DNA of 50,188 nucleotides from Candidatus Zixiibacteriota bacterium (GTDB lineage Bacteria; Zixibacteria; MSB-5A5; GN15; FEB-12): NCBI GenBank assembly GCA_019038695.1, contig JAHOYZ010000036.1, positions 1 to 50,188 of the forward strand, read 5' to 3'. Shown piece by piece: positions 34,439 to 42,718 of this stretch (position 1 is its first letter; each line of letters starts with the position of its first letter). The notes under the pieces were generated by a model. It saw only the letters and a program-made list of their open reading frames with translations, ran no database searches and was not told where the DNA came from. The position numbers and the translations under genes were made by a program.

Positions 34439-34460
34439 GAAACGATACGAAATGACCTTT

Positions 34461-34491
34461 AGCGCTCCCGTCACCGACGGGGGCGCTTTTT
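34461..34491. terminator. Rho-independent terminator, probably bidirectional
   Basis: A 12-bp stem AGCGCTCCCGTC/GACGGGGGCGCT (34461-34472 with 34476-34487, one G-T pair) is followed by a T-run. It lies between the convergent DUF2723 gene and the HTH gene and could serve both. Confidence 0.8.
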
Positions 34492-34499
34492 ATTACACG

Positions 34500-34982
34500 T
34501 TATCTTCGGGTTGGAATCGTTGTCCCTGACAGGCTGTAACCATGACGCCGGCGATATTGGCCATCAATGCACTCCAGCATCTTCTCGGAAACAAATTCCT
34601 GCAGGATGGAATCATGGTCATCATGATATCTGGCTATCGTTCGCGTCACTTCCGTAGCGCTGTAAGATAGGCCTGGTTCGAACTGAGCAAGAATATATTC
34701 GAGCACATGATGCCGGGTTGTTCTTCTGGGAGACTCCGGATGGGCGGGTTTCCTGATTTTGGTTTTCCGGGGTTCGGTCCGTCTATTGCCGTTGGAGTTC
34801 TGTTCCAGCCAATCGAAAACAGACTGCTCTGGGATCCGCCAGTCTTTCCCGATCTTGTAGGCAGCGATCTCACCCGATTGTATTTTGCGCGTGATTACCT
34901 GCACATTCATCTTGAGTTTCTTGGCCAATTCGGCAGTTGTGAAGAATTCCGTATCCCTTATAAGACCTTCGTAGTATTCCAC
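34500..34982 (-). CDS. Excisionase-type helix-turn-helix protein with DUF2087-like C-terminus
   Basis: A 160-residue DNA-binding protein. The N-terminal MerR/excisionase-like domain reads FFTTAELAKKLKMNVQVITR followed by KIQSGEIAAYKIGKDWRIPE (helix, turn, recognition helix, wing). A basic linker (RRTEPRKTKIRKPAHPESPRR) leads to a C-terminal domain with HHVLEYILAQFEPGLSYSAT, EVTRTIARYHDDHDSILQEF and GQYRRRHGY, resembling the DUF2087 transcription-factor domain. I start at the GTG at 34982, with AAGGAG 8 bases upstream; the longer frame to 35090 lacks a ribosome site. It sits alone and divergent from the zincin gene, whose expression it might control. Confidence 0.78.
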   Translation of the reverse strand: MEYYEGLIRDTEFFTTAELAKKLKMNVQVITRKIQSGEIAAYKIGKDWRIPEQSVFDWLEQNSNGNRRTEPRKTKIRKPAHPESPRRTTRHHVLEYILAQFEPGLSYSATEVTRTIARYHDDHDSILQEFVSEKMLECIDGQYRRRHGYSLSGTTIPTRR

Positions 34983-35084
34983 AGATGTACTCCTTGGTGC
35001 ATAGTATATTCGTGATAACCAAACGGATAATAACCTCTCTTGTGACCGGGTCAAGCATTTAACAGTACTATGTTGTACGCTCCA

Positions 35085-35100
35085 TACCACTGTTATGGTA
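35085..35100. promoter_or_regulatory. Operator-like inverted repeat
   Basis: TACCACTGTTATGGTA: 5-bp perfect arms TACCA/TGGTA with 6 bases between, about 100 bases upstream of the HTH gene in the divergent spacer. A further weaker GTAC/GTAC pair lies at about 35066. It could be an autoregulatory site for the HTH protein; this rests on position only. Confidence 0.25.
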
Positions 35101-35178
35101 CTTGTCTGGTATTGTGGTTCTAACTGACCTCAAAGTGCCGGGGTTCGGCGCGATAGGGTATTTTTTTCGGCACAGTTC

Positions 35179-35206
35179 TGGACATCAGCGGTACAATCGG
35201 TATATT
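35179..35206 (+). promoter_or_regulatory. Putative sigma-70-type promoter of zincin gene
   Basis: TGGACA (-35, 35179-35184), 16-base spacer, TATATT (-10, 35201-35206), 40 bases before the ATG at 35246. Each hexamer matches five of six consensus bases. Confidence 0.5.
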
Positions 35207-35245
35207 GTGTCCTAATCGCTGAATCATCTCTTATGGAGACATGAC

Positions 35246-36850
35246 ATGTTTCGATATTTTTCCGTTTCTCGATTTTTGGTCGTAGTCCTCGTGATGTTGG
35301 TACTTTACCCGGCTTCAATACATGCTGGCCAGGTGAGTACCCGGGAGGCTGTGGAAAACATCTACTACTACTTCGATCTTTTGGTATCTGACAACCTTGA
35401 ATCAGCTCGAAATCTCTGGACCGAGTCAGTAATCGAACGCTCGGAACGATTCGGGATTGAATACGATGACATTCCCATCAAGCTCGACTGTTCTTCGCCG
35501 GTAATGCAAGATCTTCCAACTCTGCGCGATCAGCTTTACCGATCCATTCGAAAGATGAGCGGACTGGATGGAAGCACCGAGTATTTCACAGGTGAATACT
35601 CGGCCACACTCAACAACCAGAAAGTAACCCACTTGTATTACACATACTATGATGGTGACTATTTCTGGCTTACCCATGCGCAGGATTATTATGGTCGTGA
35701 CTGGACCGTTATTGAGAGCAAGTATTTCCGGATTCGCTGCCACCCCGACCGTATCGCCTATCTCAATCCTACCACATTGGCCGAGGCGGATCATTTTGTC
35801 AGTGACATGGCGGAATCGCTGGGAATGTTGCGAGCTGATCTTAAGACATTCCAGGAGAAGAAAATAGAGTACTATTACTGCCCATCTGACAGTGTGGTCA
35901 AACTGATTACCGGCTTTCGTACCAGAGGAATGCTGGACTTGCCCACCAATGATGTCATCAGTGCCTATTTCCCGCATTTTCATGAAGTTGCACACCTGCT
36001 GATCAATGTCCGTTTGAAGCAGCTACCACTCTACACTTTGCCGCTGTTACAAGAAGGTTTGGCAGTGTATCTGGGCGGTCGGTGGGGAAAATCGACTGAA
36101 ACGCTGAATTACCTGGCCGGGTTTCTTCAGGATCATGGTCTAGTTGAAATTGACTCCATTATCACCATGGAGCTCTTCAAGCAAATGGCCACTGCGGACA
36201 TGTCCTATCCTGTGGCTGGTTTGTTCACGGCCTACGTTGTCGATGCCATAGGGATGGACAAGTATCTGGAACTATACCGGTCACTATCTGGCACCAACAG
36301 CACTCTTTCTAAAATGGACGTCGAGGCCGTGCACAAGATCTTCTGCGAAACACTGGAGGAGCCGGATTGGCTGAGCGTAATGCAGAGTTATGGTACTTAT
36401 GCAGAACGTCAATTGGGAAAAGAGAGCGCTTTTGCTCCCGGCGGAACCGTACAGGGCAGAAAACTCCTCGAAACCGACGACCTTGTCGTTACTGAGGACA
36501 AGGAATGGGTTTCGATCCTTGTAACCGGAGGTGGACAACAGCCCCCCTCTGGCGATCTGTTTTTCGGACTCAATGAAGAGCTAGTGGGCCAGCATTCTTT
36601 GCTTTTCGATGAACAGCACAGCGATTCCAAACCTTTGATCGGCTATCGCTACTGTATCCGTTTTGATGCCAACGAGGCTGGCTTATATGACTTCGCCACC
36701 AACCAACTGCTGGGCAAGTTCATCAATGGCCTGACCCCGTCCGATGAGTATTTCTTTGCCGAAGGTAGCGGTATTGCTCTGAAGTTCCGCAAAGAACTCT
36801 CAGGTAAGGTCGTTCCTAAGAAGGGTGATTTCGAACTGATTTTGAAGTAG
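35246..36850 (+). CDS. Secreted zinc metallopeptidase-like protein (gluzincin, peptidase MA-like)
   Basis: A 534-residue exported protein with signal peptide (FLVVVLVMLVLYPASIHAGQ). The zinc site is HEVAH at residues 246-250, with a downstream glutamate at residue 270 in LLQEGLAVYLGG, the gluzincin arrangement of peptidase MA-like families. The N-terminal 160 residues carry an aromatic-rich region (YYTYYDGDYFWLTHAQDYYG). The C-terminal part after about residue 385 is beta-rich with no recognised domain. GGAGA lies 6 bases before the ATG, and a good promoter precedes it. The substrate is unknown. It is followed by rmuC after 18 bases, probably as one transcript. Confidence 0.8.
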   Translation: MFRYFSVSRFLVVVLVMLVLYPASIHAGQVSTREAVENIYYYFDLLVSDNLESARNLWTESVIERSERFGIEYDDIPIKLDCSSPVMQDLPTLRDQLYRSIRKMSGLDGSTEYFTGEYSATLNNQKVTHLYYTYYDGDYFWLTHAQDYYGRDWTVIESKYFRIRCHPDRIAYLNPTTLAEADHFVSDMAESLGMLRADLKTFQEKKIEYYYCPSDSVVKLITGFRTRGMLDLPTNDVISAYFPHFHEVAHLLINVRLKQLPLYTLPLLQEGLAVYLGGRWGKSTETLNYLAGFLQDHGLVEIDSIITMELFKQMATADMSYPVAGLFTAYVVDAIGMDKYLELYRSLSGTNSTLSKMDVEAVHKIFCETLEEPDWLSVMQSYGTYAERQLGKESAFAPGGTVQGRKLLETDDLVVTEDKEWVSILVTGGGQQPPSGDLFFGLNEELVGQHSLLFDEQHSDSKPLIGYRYCIRFDANEAGLYDFATNQLLGKFINGLTPSDEYFFAEGSGIALKFRKELSGKVVPKKGDFELILK

Positions 36851-36868
36851 AAGAAGACGATTCCAGCT

Positions 36869-37924
36869 ATGCCGAACATGTCATTTGCTACCCTGTTTAT
36901 CCTGTCCCTCCTATTGGTGGGGGTGGTCTGGTTGCTGGTGATGTCGCTCCGTCGTCAGTCTCAAGCCTCAATTCCTGGCCGACTTTTCGAAAGCATCGAG
37001 AGTCTGAAGGCTGAATTGGTCGCCAAACAGCTGGAAGGTTTGGTTGCCTTGCGGCAGACGCTCGACGAAACCAATCGGACAATCAACGAGCGCCTGGCCC
37101 AGGGTAATTCTTCGGTTGATAGACGGTTGGAGATTATCGGAGAGATCGAACACAAACTGGGACAACTTCAGCAACAGACAGAAAATATCGAACAGATCGG
37201 CAACAACATCCAATCTCTATCGGACCTTCTCAAGCCACCGAAGATGCGGGGTGTTTTGGGCGAAATGTTGCTGGAAAACCTGCTGGCTTCTATTCTTCCG
37301 CAAAAGTTGTTCTCAATGCAGTACAATCTGACCTCAGGTTGCCGGGTGGATGCGGTAGTCCGGCTGGGCAACAAGTTGCTGCCGATTGACTCCAAATTCC
37401 CCCTTGAATCATACCAGCGTCTGGTCACAAACCATGAACCAGACATAGCACAGAAACAATTCCGCCAGGCTCTGAAGAAACAGATCGACAGTATTCACGA
37501 CAAGTATCTGCTGCCCGAACAGGGAACGACCGAGTTTGCCGTCATGTATATTCCCTCCGAGGCAGTGTACTACCAGATGGTTGCTGGAGAAGACCAGGAA
37601 TTGTTTGATTATGCGCTGAGAGTACGCGTCATCCCCAGTTCACCGGGGCATCTGTACGCATTCCTGGCATCGTTGGCGGCGATGCAGACCGGAACGGAAC
37701 TGGCTGGAGACACAGCTCGCTTGAGTGCGGCCGTTACCAGCTTGAGTGAATCACTGTCTCGTTTGACGAAGTTGCACGACCGTATAGAAGGATCATCACG
37801 CTCTCTGAGCCTGAGCCTGTCGAAGGCGCGCGATGAACTGGGCGATATGACCCATCAACTGGACCGCTTGCAACGCCCGGCAGAGCGAGAAGATGAATCG
37901 ACGTCAACGGTCGGGACGGAGTAA
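36869..37924 (+). CDS. rmuC: DNA recombination protein RmuC family
   Basis: A 351-residue RmuC. A single N-terminal membrane segment (LFILSLLLVGVVWLLVMSL) is followed by a coiled coil (RQTLDETNRTINERL, IGEIEHKLGQLQQQTENIEQ) and the nuclease-like RmuC domain: MRGVLGEMLLENLLASILP, RVDAVVRLGNKLLPIDSKFP and FAVMYIPSEAVYYQM. RmuC limits sequence inversions and plays a part in DNA end metabolism; its exact activity is not settled. Starts at 36869 or, less probably, at the ATG 9 bases downstream. It ends 6 bases from the convergent membrane TPR gene. Confidence 0.9.
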   Translation: MPNMSFATLFILSLLLVGVVWLLVMSLRRQSQASIPGRLFESIESLKAELVAKQLEGLVALRQTLDETNRTINERLAQGNSSVDRRLEIIGEIEHKLGQLQQQTENIEQIGNNIQSLSDLLKPPKMRGVLGEMLLENLLASILPQKLFSMQYNLTSGCRVDAVVRLGNKLLPIDSKFPLESYQRLVTNHEPDIAQKQFRQALKKQIDSIHDKYLLPEQGTTEFAVMYIPSEAVYYQMVAGEDQELFDYALRVRVIPSSPGHLYAFLASLAAMQTGTELAGDTARLSAAVTSLSESLSRLTKLHDRIEGSSRSLSLSLSKARDELGDMTHQLDRLQRPAEREDESTSTVGTE

Positions 37925-37930
37925 TCCTCT

Positions 37931-39970
37931 CTACTCCTCTTTCTGCAACTCTTCCAGGAGTCTATCTCGTAAATTGATTATCGCTGGGGTGTCGGTTTCC
38001 TCTGGGGCTAGCTCAATGAATTTGTCATAGAGCAATAACGCCTGTCGGGGATGACCCTGCTTTTCGAGGATGAAACCCTTGATCAAATATGGATAAGGCT
38101 GTGACGGATCAGCAGTCATCAATTCGTCAGCCATTTCCTCGGCGTCGACCAGCATCCCGGTCCGGAACTTGATAATCATAACATCGGTTCGGATTTCCAG
38201 ATCCGACGGAAAAAGTGTGGCTGTTTTTTCCGCCTGAACGAGAGCATGGGCGTAGTTTTGCATATCACGGTAGTACCGGTACAGATTCATCTGATGTTCT
38301 TTGCCGTACGGCTCAAACAGCAGGGCTGTGTCAATCTGCGGCTTGGCCAGCCGGTACCGTTGCATCTCCATCTGGATCGTGGCATAGAGCGCCCGTGGTT
38401 GCATCCAGTACGGATTGCGAGCAATCAGGTTGTTGAGAGAACGGAGAGCGTCGGACGTCTTTCCCCCAACCGTCAGCTCAACCACACCCTGATAATCAAG
38501 GTAGTCAGGCGCTTTTACAATGTGCTTCCAATCCCATTCGTTGGCTTTGTCGATATCCTTGCGATAGAAATAAGCATCACGAAAAGCAGGGGTACCTGCA
38601 ATCCAATACGCATCATGTCGGTCAAGGTAATCCTCAACATACCCCTCGGCCAAACTGATACTGGTGTAAACCGGGACAAAACTCAGCGGTAACATTACTG
38701 TTATGGCCACAACTAACGCTGGCAGGATTGATCGTTCAGGAATGGTACCATTACCATTGTCACTCAGTCGATCCCTTAGCATTAGGGCCAGCAGTAGCCC
38801 TCCCGGCATCAGGTACGCTGCCAAACGTGGAAGGTCCAGGACTATACTGTTGATCGGATCGGTTACGAAGACGATCGTAAATCCGCCCAGGCAGAGGTAC
38901 ATCATCGCCACCGTCATGGGCTGGGTGTAGATTCGGGTAATAGACCGCATCAATAGGTATTTAAGTAACAGCGTCAGTGGATAAATGAGCAATACGATTT
39001 GTACAATGTCCCCCAACCGACGCCAGGAGATCAGTCCATAATCGAACTGGGGCAATTTGCCGGTGAGAAACAGGACGTACCGGGAAAGCTCAAGATTTTG
39101 TCCGGCCCAGGAATAGAAACCTACGAACATACCGGCCCACAAAACCAGAGGCAGTAGCAATGTTGCTATGTTATGCCTTCCCCGAGCGGCGGTCAACGAA
39201 ACATAGATTGCCGCCGGGGCGAGGTAAATTAGCGTCGCATGGAAGAAAAGTCCCACAATGACAACGCCCCACATAGTCATGAATCGCACTGCCGACAAAC
39301 GTTCGTAGAGGCGTGCAACAGTATAGGTAAACCAGATTGTACATGCCACTACCACCGGCTCGACACCTACAAAGCCAAACTGAACCAGAAACTGTGGTCC
39401 AAAGAAAATGACAGCAAAAAGGACAAGGCGTTGCCGGTATTCTGACGTCAAAGCGCCAACCAGTTTGATCGCGCCTACCAGTGAGAGGGCCGTACATGAG
39501 AAAGCGAAGCTCTTCCAGGCGACAACGCCAGCCGTGTTGGCATGAATTTCAAACAGACCAACCAGTTGAAAAATCAACCAGACGGTCATCATTGAACCAT
39601 ACTCGTACCAACGAAAGATGACATCAGGAGTCTGAGCAATTTGGGCTACCCGAAGATTGCCGCCGCCATAGAGAAAGGAATCGTACTGGAAGAATAGCAA
39701 TAGCAAAAACAAGCCCACCGCGCTCGTAATCACACCACGAGTTGAAGTTAGCCACAAGGTCGCTTTGTCGTAGAAACGGATTAGAAACGCGGTCAAGCCA
39801 CCGAGAACCAGCAGCCAGATAACAATGTAGAGAATGGGGATATGTCGCCAGTGATCGAACGACCAGCCATTGTCAAAGATGCTATGTCCAAATATCTGCG
39901 CGACGATAAACAGGATTACCGAACTCAGGAGCACAATAATCAGTGATTTGTCATTAGAAGTTTTTGGCAT
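37931..39970 (-). CDS. Multi-spanning membrane protein with C-terminal TPR (glycosyltransferase-like)
   Basis: A 679-residue protein with about ten or more hydrophobic helices over residues 10-430 (SLIIVLLSSVILFIVAQIFG and others), then a soluble region with TPR-like pairs (AKPQIDTALLFEPYGKEHQM, ALVQAEKTATLFPSDLEIR, ALLLYDKFIELAPEETDTPA). This layout of a polytopic GT-C-like half plus TPR resembles the DUF2723 protein at 31.7 kb, but I see no family signature. It begins 6 bases after recR and is the last gene of the dnaX operon, an unusual place for a membrane protein. Confidence 0.75.
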   Translation of the reverse strand: MPKTSNDKSLIIVLLSSVILFIVAQIFGHSIFDNGWSFDHWRHIPILYIVIWLLVLGGLTAFLIRFYDKATLWLTSTRGVITSAVGLFLLLLFFQYDSFLYGGGNLRVAQIAQTPDVIFRWYEYGSMMTVWLIFQLVGLFEIHANTAGVVAWKSFAFSCTALSLVGAIKLVGALTSEYRQRLVLFAVIFFGPQFLVQFGFVGVEPVVVACTIWFTYTVARLYERLSAVRFMTMWGVVIVGLFFHATLIYLAPAAIYVSLTAARGRHNIATLLLPLVLWAGMFVGFYSWAGQNLELSRYVLFLTGKLPQFDYGLISWRRLGDIVQIVLLIYPLTLLLKYLLMRSITRIYTQPMTVAMMYLCLGGFTIVFVTDPINSIVLDLPRLAAYLMPGGLLLALMLRDRLSDNGNGTIPERSILPALVVAITVMLPLSFVPVYTSISLAEGYVEDYLDRHDAYWIAGTPAFRDAYFYRKDIDKANEWDWKHIVKAPDYLDYQGVVELTVGGKTSDALRSLNNLIARNPYWMQPRALYATIQMEMQRYRLAKPQIDTALLFEPYGKEHQMNLYRYYRDMQNYAHALVQAEKTATLFPSDLEIRTDVMIIKFRTGMLVDAEEMADELMTADPSQPYPYLIKGFILEKQGHPRQALLLYDKFIELAPEETDTPAIINLRDRLLEELQKEE

Positions 39971-39976
39971 TCTATT

Positions 39977-40576
39977 CTATAACTCCTGGCGACCATCCAT
40001 AGCCCGAGCCAGTGTCACCGAATCAGCATATTCGAGGTCCGATCCAACCGGCAAACCCCGGGCGATGCGGGTCACACTTAGGCCAAGCGGTTTGAGCAAC
40101 TGAGCCAGGTAGATGGCGGTCGCTTCACCTTCCACGTTCGGATTTGTGGCGATGACAACTTCTTTCAAGTCATCGTTAATACGGGCGAGCAACTCTTTGA
40201 TTTTTAGATCATCGGGGCCAATGCCGTCCAGTGGCGAAAGTCGGCCACCGAGGACATGAAAACAACCACTGAAGCCCTCGACTTTGTCCATCGCAGCCGC
40301 ATCGGCTGATTCCTCGACCACGCAAATAATGCTGGTCTGACGCGAGGGATCGCTGCACACGTGGCAGGGATCTGTCTCGGAAATATTACAACAAACAGAG
40401 CAAAACCCGACCTTCTCCTTTACCTCACGGATCGTGTTGGCCAGGTCCAGAGCTTCCTCGCGGGGCAACTTGAGGATATGAAAAGCGAGTCTCGTGGCAG
40501 TCTTGCGTCCGATACCGGGCAGACTGGCCAGGCGATTGGCGAGACGTTCTAACGATGCGGCCGACTTGAACATCAT
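39977..40576 (-). CDS. recR: Recombination protein RecR
   Basis: A 199-residue RecR, which with RecO and RecF loads RecA at gaps. The N-terminal helix-hairpin-helix is SLERLANRLASLPGIGRKTA. The zinc finger is Cys59/Cys62/Cys71/Cys74 (FCSVCCNISETDPCHVC), and the Toprim domain has ICVVEESADAAAMDKV. The C-terminal Walker-like motif reads ARGLPVGSDLEYADSVTLARAM. Normal length. It follows ebfC after 7 bases in the classic dnaX-ebfC-recR order. Confidence 0.95.
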   Translation of the reverse strand: MMFKSAASLERLANRLASLPGIGRKTATRLAFHILKLPREEALDLANTIREVKEKVGFCSVCCNISETDPCHVCSDPSRQTSIICVVEESADAAAMDKVEGFSGCFHVLGGRLSPLDGIGPDDLKIKELLARINDDLKEVVIATNPNVEGEATAIYLAQLLKPLGLSVTRIARGLPVGSDLEYADSVTLARAMDGRQEL

Positions 40577-40583
40577 GATGGCA

Positions 40584-40910
40584 CTAGAAAGGGAGGTTCA
40601 TTCCCGGGAGATTCAAACCACCCGTTACCGAGGACATCATCTCAGATTGAAGTTCCGCTACTTTCTCAATTCCCTGATTGACAGCGGCGGCGATCAGGTC
40701 CTGCAGCATTTCGATGTCTTCAGGATCAACAACTTCCGGATCGATGGTAATAGAGACAACTTCGTTCTTGCCATTAACAATAACTTTGACCATTCCACCG
40801 CCGGCACTGCCTTCAACTTCCTTCTCGGCCAGTTCTTCCTGCATTGCTGCCATCTTGGCCTGCATCTGCTGAACTTGCTTCATCATATTTCCGAGTCCAC
40901 CTTTACCCAT
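40584..40910 (-). CDS. ebfC: YbaB/EbfC nucleoid-associated protein
   Basis: A 108-residue YbaB/EbfC family DNA-binding protein. The glycine-rich start (MGKGGLGNMMKQVQQMQAKM), helix AAMQEELAEKEVEGSAGGGM and MVKVIVNGKNEVVSITIDPEV are diagnostic. The dimer binds DNA as a small nucleoid factor. It is located between dnaX (20 bases upstream) and recR (7 bases downstream), the conserved arrangement in many bacteria. Confidence 0.94.
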   Translation of the reverse strand: MGKGGLGNMMKQVQQMQAKMAAMQEELAEKEVEGSAGGGMVKVIVNGKNEVVSITIDPEVVDPEDIEMLQDLIAAAVNQGIEKVAELQSEMMSSVTGGLNLPGMNLPF

Positions 40911-40930
40911 GATGTTATCCTTTCGTGAAA

Positions 40931-42589
40931 TCAGCGTCCTTTGTCTACTTGTTTTACACCGATGATCTCGCCATCGACTTTTTCGAGGAGTTTCCGCAGA
41001 CGCGGTGAGTTCTCCTGAAGACGGGCCAGATCAATCTTCGGTTTGCTATCTGTATCAGCACCTCGCGGCAGATCCTTCTTGTTGGGATCAACTTCGAAAA
41101 TGAGTCTGACATTAGCCCGATAATAGTCTCCTAAGGTCTGAAGTACCATATTCAGATTATCCGGTTTCTGGATGACCTGGACCGAGGCAGCCATATTGGA
41201 ACCAAAGACAAGTTTGATCTTGTTGTCAACTACTCCGCCGATCTCGCCCATCCCGAGCTGTGAGGCCAGCATTGCATTATTCTGTTTCAGGGTCGTTATA
41301 AAGCTCTCCCACCCGGCCTGAACTTGTGGCAGGTTTAGGGTGCCGGTATAATCAGCAGGCGGCTGTGGGACAGTCTCCGGTTTTTTCACAAACGTTACCG
41401 GTTCGCCGACGGGATCACCTTTTTTTTTTGGCGGCACCGCCGCTGAAACGATGTTGGGATTGGCTTTGAGATGGGCCAGGATTTCTTCAAAGCGAACCGT
41501 CGATTCCAGCGTAGCCATTCGTACCGCACCGGTTTCAAGCACCAGGCGCTCCTCAAGGCCACTACGAAGATCACGGAGGAGTCCGGCAGCAATGGTCATC
41601 AAACGAACGATGTCACCTGTCGAAAAGAAACGGGCCTGTTCGAGATAGACGGTCATCTCATCCACATCCAAATCAAGCTGTTCTTTGACGGACTCATCGG
41701 TACTCAGAATCATCAGGATGCGAAAATGGTCAAGCAGTTCGTGGAGAAAATCTTTGGCATCGGTGCCGGACTTATCAATATTGCGCACCAATCCCAGAAC
41801 AAGCGGGGCATCTCCGGCGGCCACTCCGGCTGTATAATCAAAGAGGGTCTGTCGTTCAACAAGGCCCAGCGCTTCAACAACCTGAGCAGACGAAACAGTA
41901 TCTCCGGCATAGGCGATAACTTGATCGAGAAGCGAAAGGCAGTCACGCACCGAACCATCAGCCCGGCGAGCCAGCAACACCAGCGAGGCGTTGTCAATCA
42001 GCAGTTTCTCTGCTTCGGCTATTTTCCTTAGATGCTTTGCCAGATCAGTTGATGAAACTCTTTTGAAATCAAAACGCTGGGTGCGAGAGAGGATTGTCTC
42101 GGGAACTTTCAGAGGCTCGGTTGTGGCGAATACAAATATGACATGATCGGGAGGCTCCTCAAGCGTCTTCAGCAAAGCATCGAAAGCCGCACCTGAGAGA
42201 CGGTGGACTTCGTCGATAATGAAAATGCGTTTTTTCCCCGATGTAGGCAAATATCGCACGTTCTCACGCAGGGTACGCACATCATCGACCCCCGTGTTTG
42301 AGGCGGCATCGATCTCAAGCACATCCAGTGAACTGCCGGCCGTTATTTCGACACAGACCGAACATTCGCCACAAGGAGTTGCCGTAGGGCCTTCGGCGCA
42401 GTTGAGGCATTTAGCCAATACTCTGGCGGTAGTCGTTTTTCCGGTCCCGCGAGGGCCACAGAATAGATAGCCCGAACCCACACGGTCGTTCTTGACAGCG
42501 TTCTGCAGAGTACGAGTGACATGTTCCTGAGCTACTATGTCCTCGAACGTCTGCGGACGGTATTTACGAGCGAAAATCTGATATGCCAT
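40931..42589 (-). CDS. dnaX: DNA polymerase III subunit gamma/tau
   Basis: A 552-residue clamp-loader ATPase. Walker A is GPRGTGKT (residues 45-52), the zinc site is Cys64/Cys73/Cys76/Cys79, Walker B is IFIIDEVHRLS and sensor 1 is VFATTEP. Domain III continues to about residue 375. At codons 387-390 (Pro-Lys-Lys-Lys) the mRNA has ten consecutive A. One base of slippage either way leads to a stop within about ten codons, so a shorter gamma form of about 391-397 residues is likely to exist beside tau. The remaining 160 residues (VQAGWESFITTLKQNNAMLA) form the tau-specific tail. It is the first gene of the dnaX-ebfC-recR operon. Confidence 0.95.
   Translation of the reverse strand: MAYQIFARKYRPQTFEDIVAQEHVTRTLQNAVKNDRVGSGYLFCGPRGTGKTTTARVLAKCLNCAEGPTATPCGECSVCVEITAGSSLDVLEIDAASNTGVDDVRTLRENVRYLPTSGKKRIFIIDEVHRLSGAAFDALLKTLEEPPDHVIFVFATTEPLKVPETILSRTQRFDFKRVSSTDLAKHLRKIAEAEKLLIDNASLVLLARRADGSVRDCLSLLDQVIAYAGDTVSSAQVVEALGLVERQTLFDYTAGVAAGDAPLVLGLVRNIDKSGTDAKDFLHELLDHFRILMILSTDESVKEQLDLDVDEMTVYLEQARFFSTGDIVRLMTIAAGLLRDLRSGLEERLVLETGAVRMATLESTVRFEEILAHLKANPNIVSAAVPPKKKGDPVGEPVTFVKKPETVPQPPADYTGTLNLPQVQAGWESFITTLKQNNAMLASQLGMGEIGGVVDNKIKLVFGSNMAASVQVIQKPDNLNMVLQTLGDYYRANVRLIFEVDPNKKDLPRGADTDSKPKIDLARLQENSPRLRKLLEKVDGEIIGVKQVDKGR
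41420..41429 (-). other. A10 slippage run in dnaX
   Basis: Ten consecutive A on the coding (minus) strand, reading CC-A10-GGTGATCC. Removing one A gives KKKVIPSANR then a TAA stop at 41395; adding one A gives KKKR then TGA at once. It lies at the domain III/IV border of DnaX, where gamma and tau part in other bacteria. Transcriptional slippage on such a run makes gamma in Thermus thermophilus. Confidence 0.6.
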
Positions 42590-42718
42590 AACGGTCCAAT
42601 ATAGTCAATGCGGTCTCAAGGCCAAATCATATTTTACACGAACAGCCTGTTGGTTATTGAAGATTGACATACGCACGATGAGGATCGTTTATTAGATGAA
42701 CTGTTTGAAGAGGAAAGC

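Noticed and set aside
40494-40928. Forward frame of 144 codons over recR/ebfC
   Set aside because: Antisense to two conserved, correctly ordered genes.
41471-42031. Forward frame of 186 codons
   Set aside because: Shadow of dnaX; no ribosome site and no family match.
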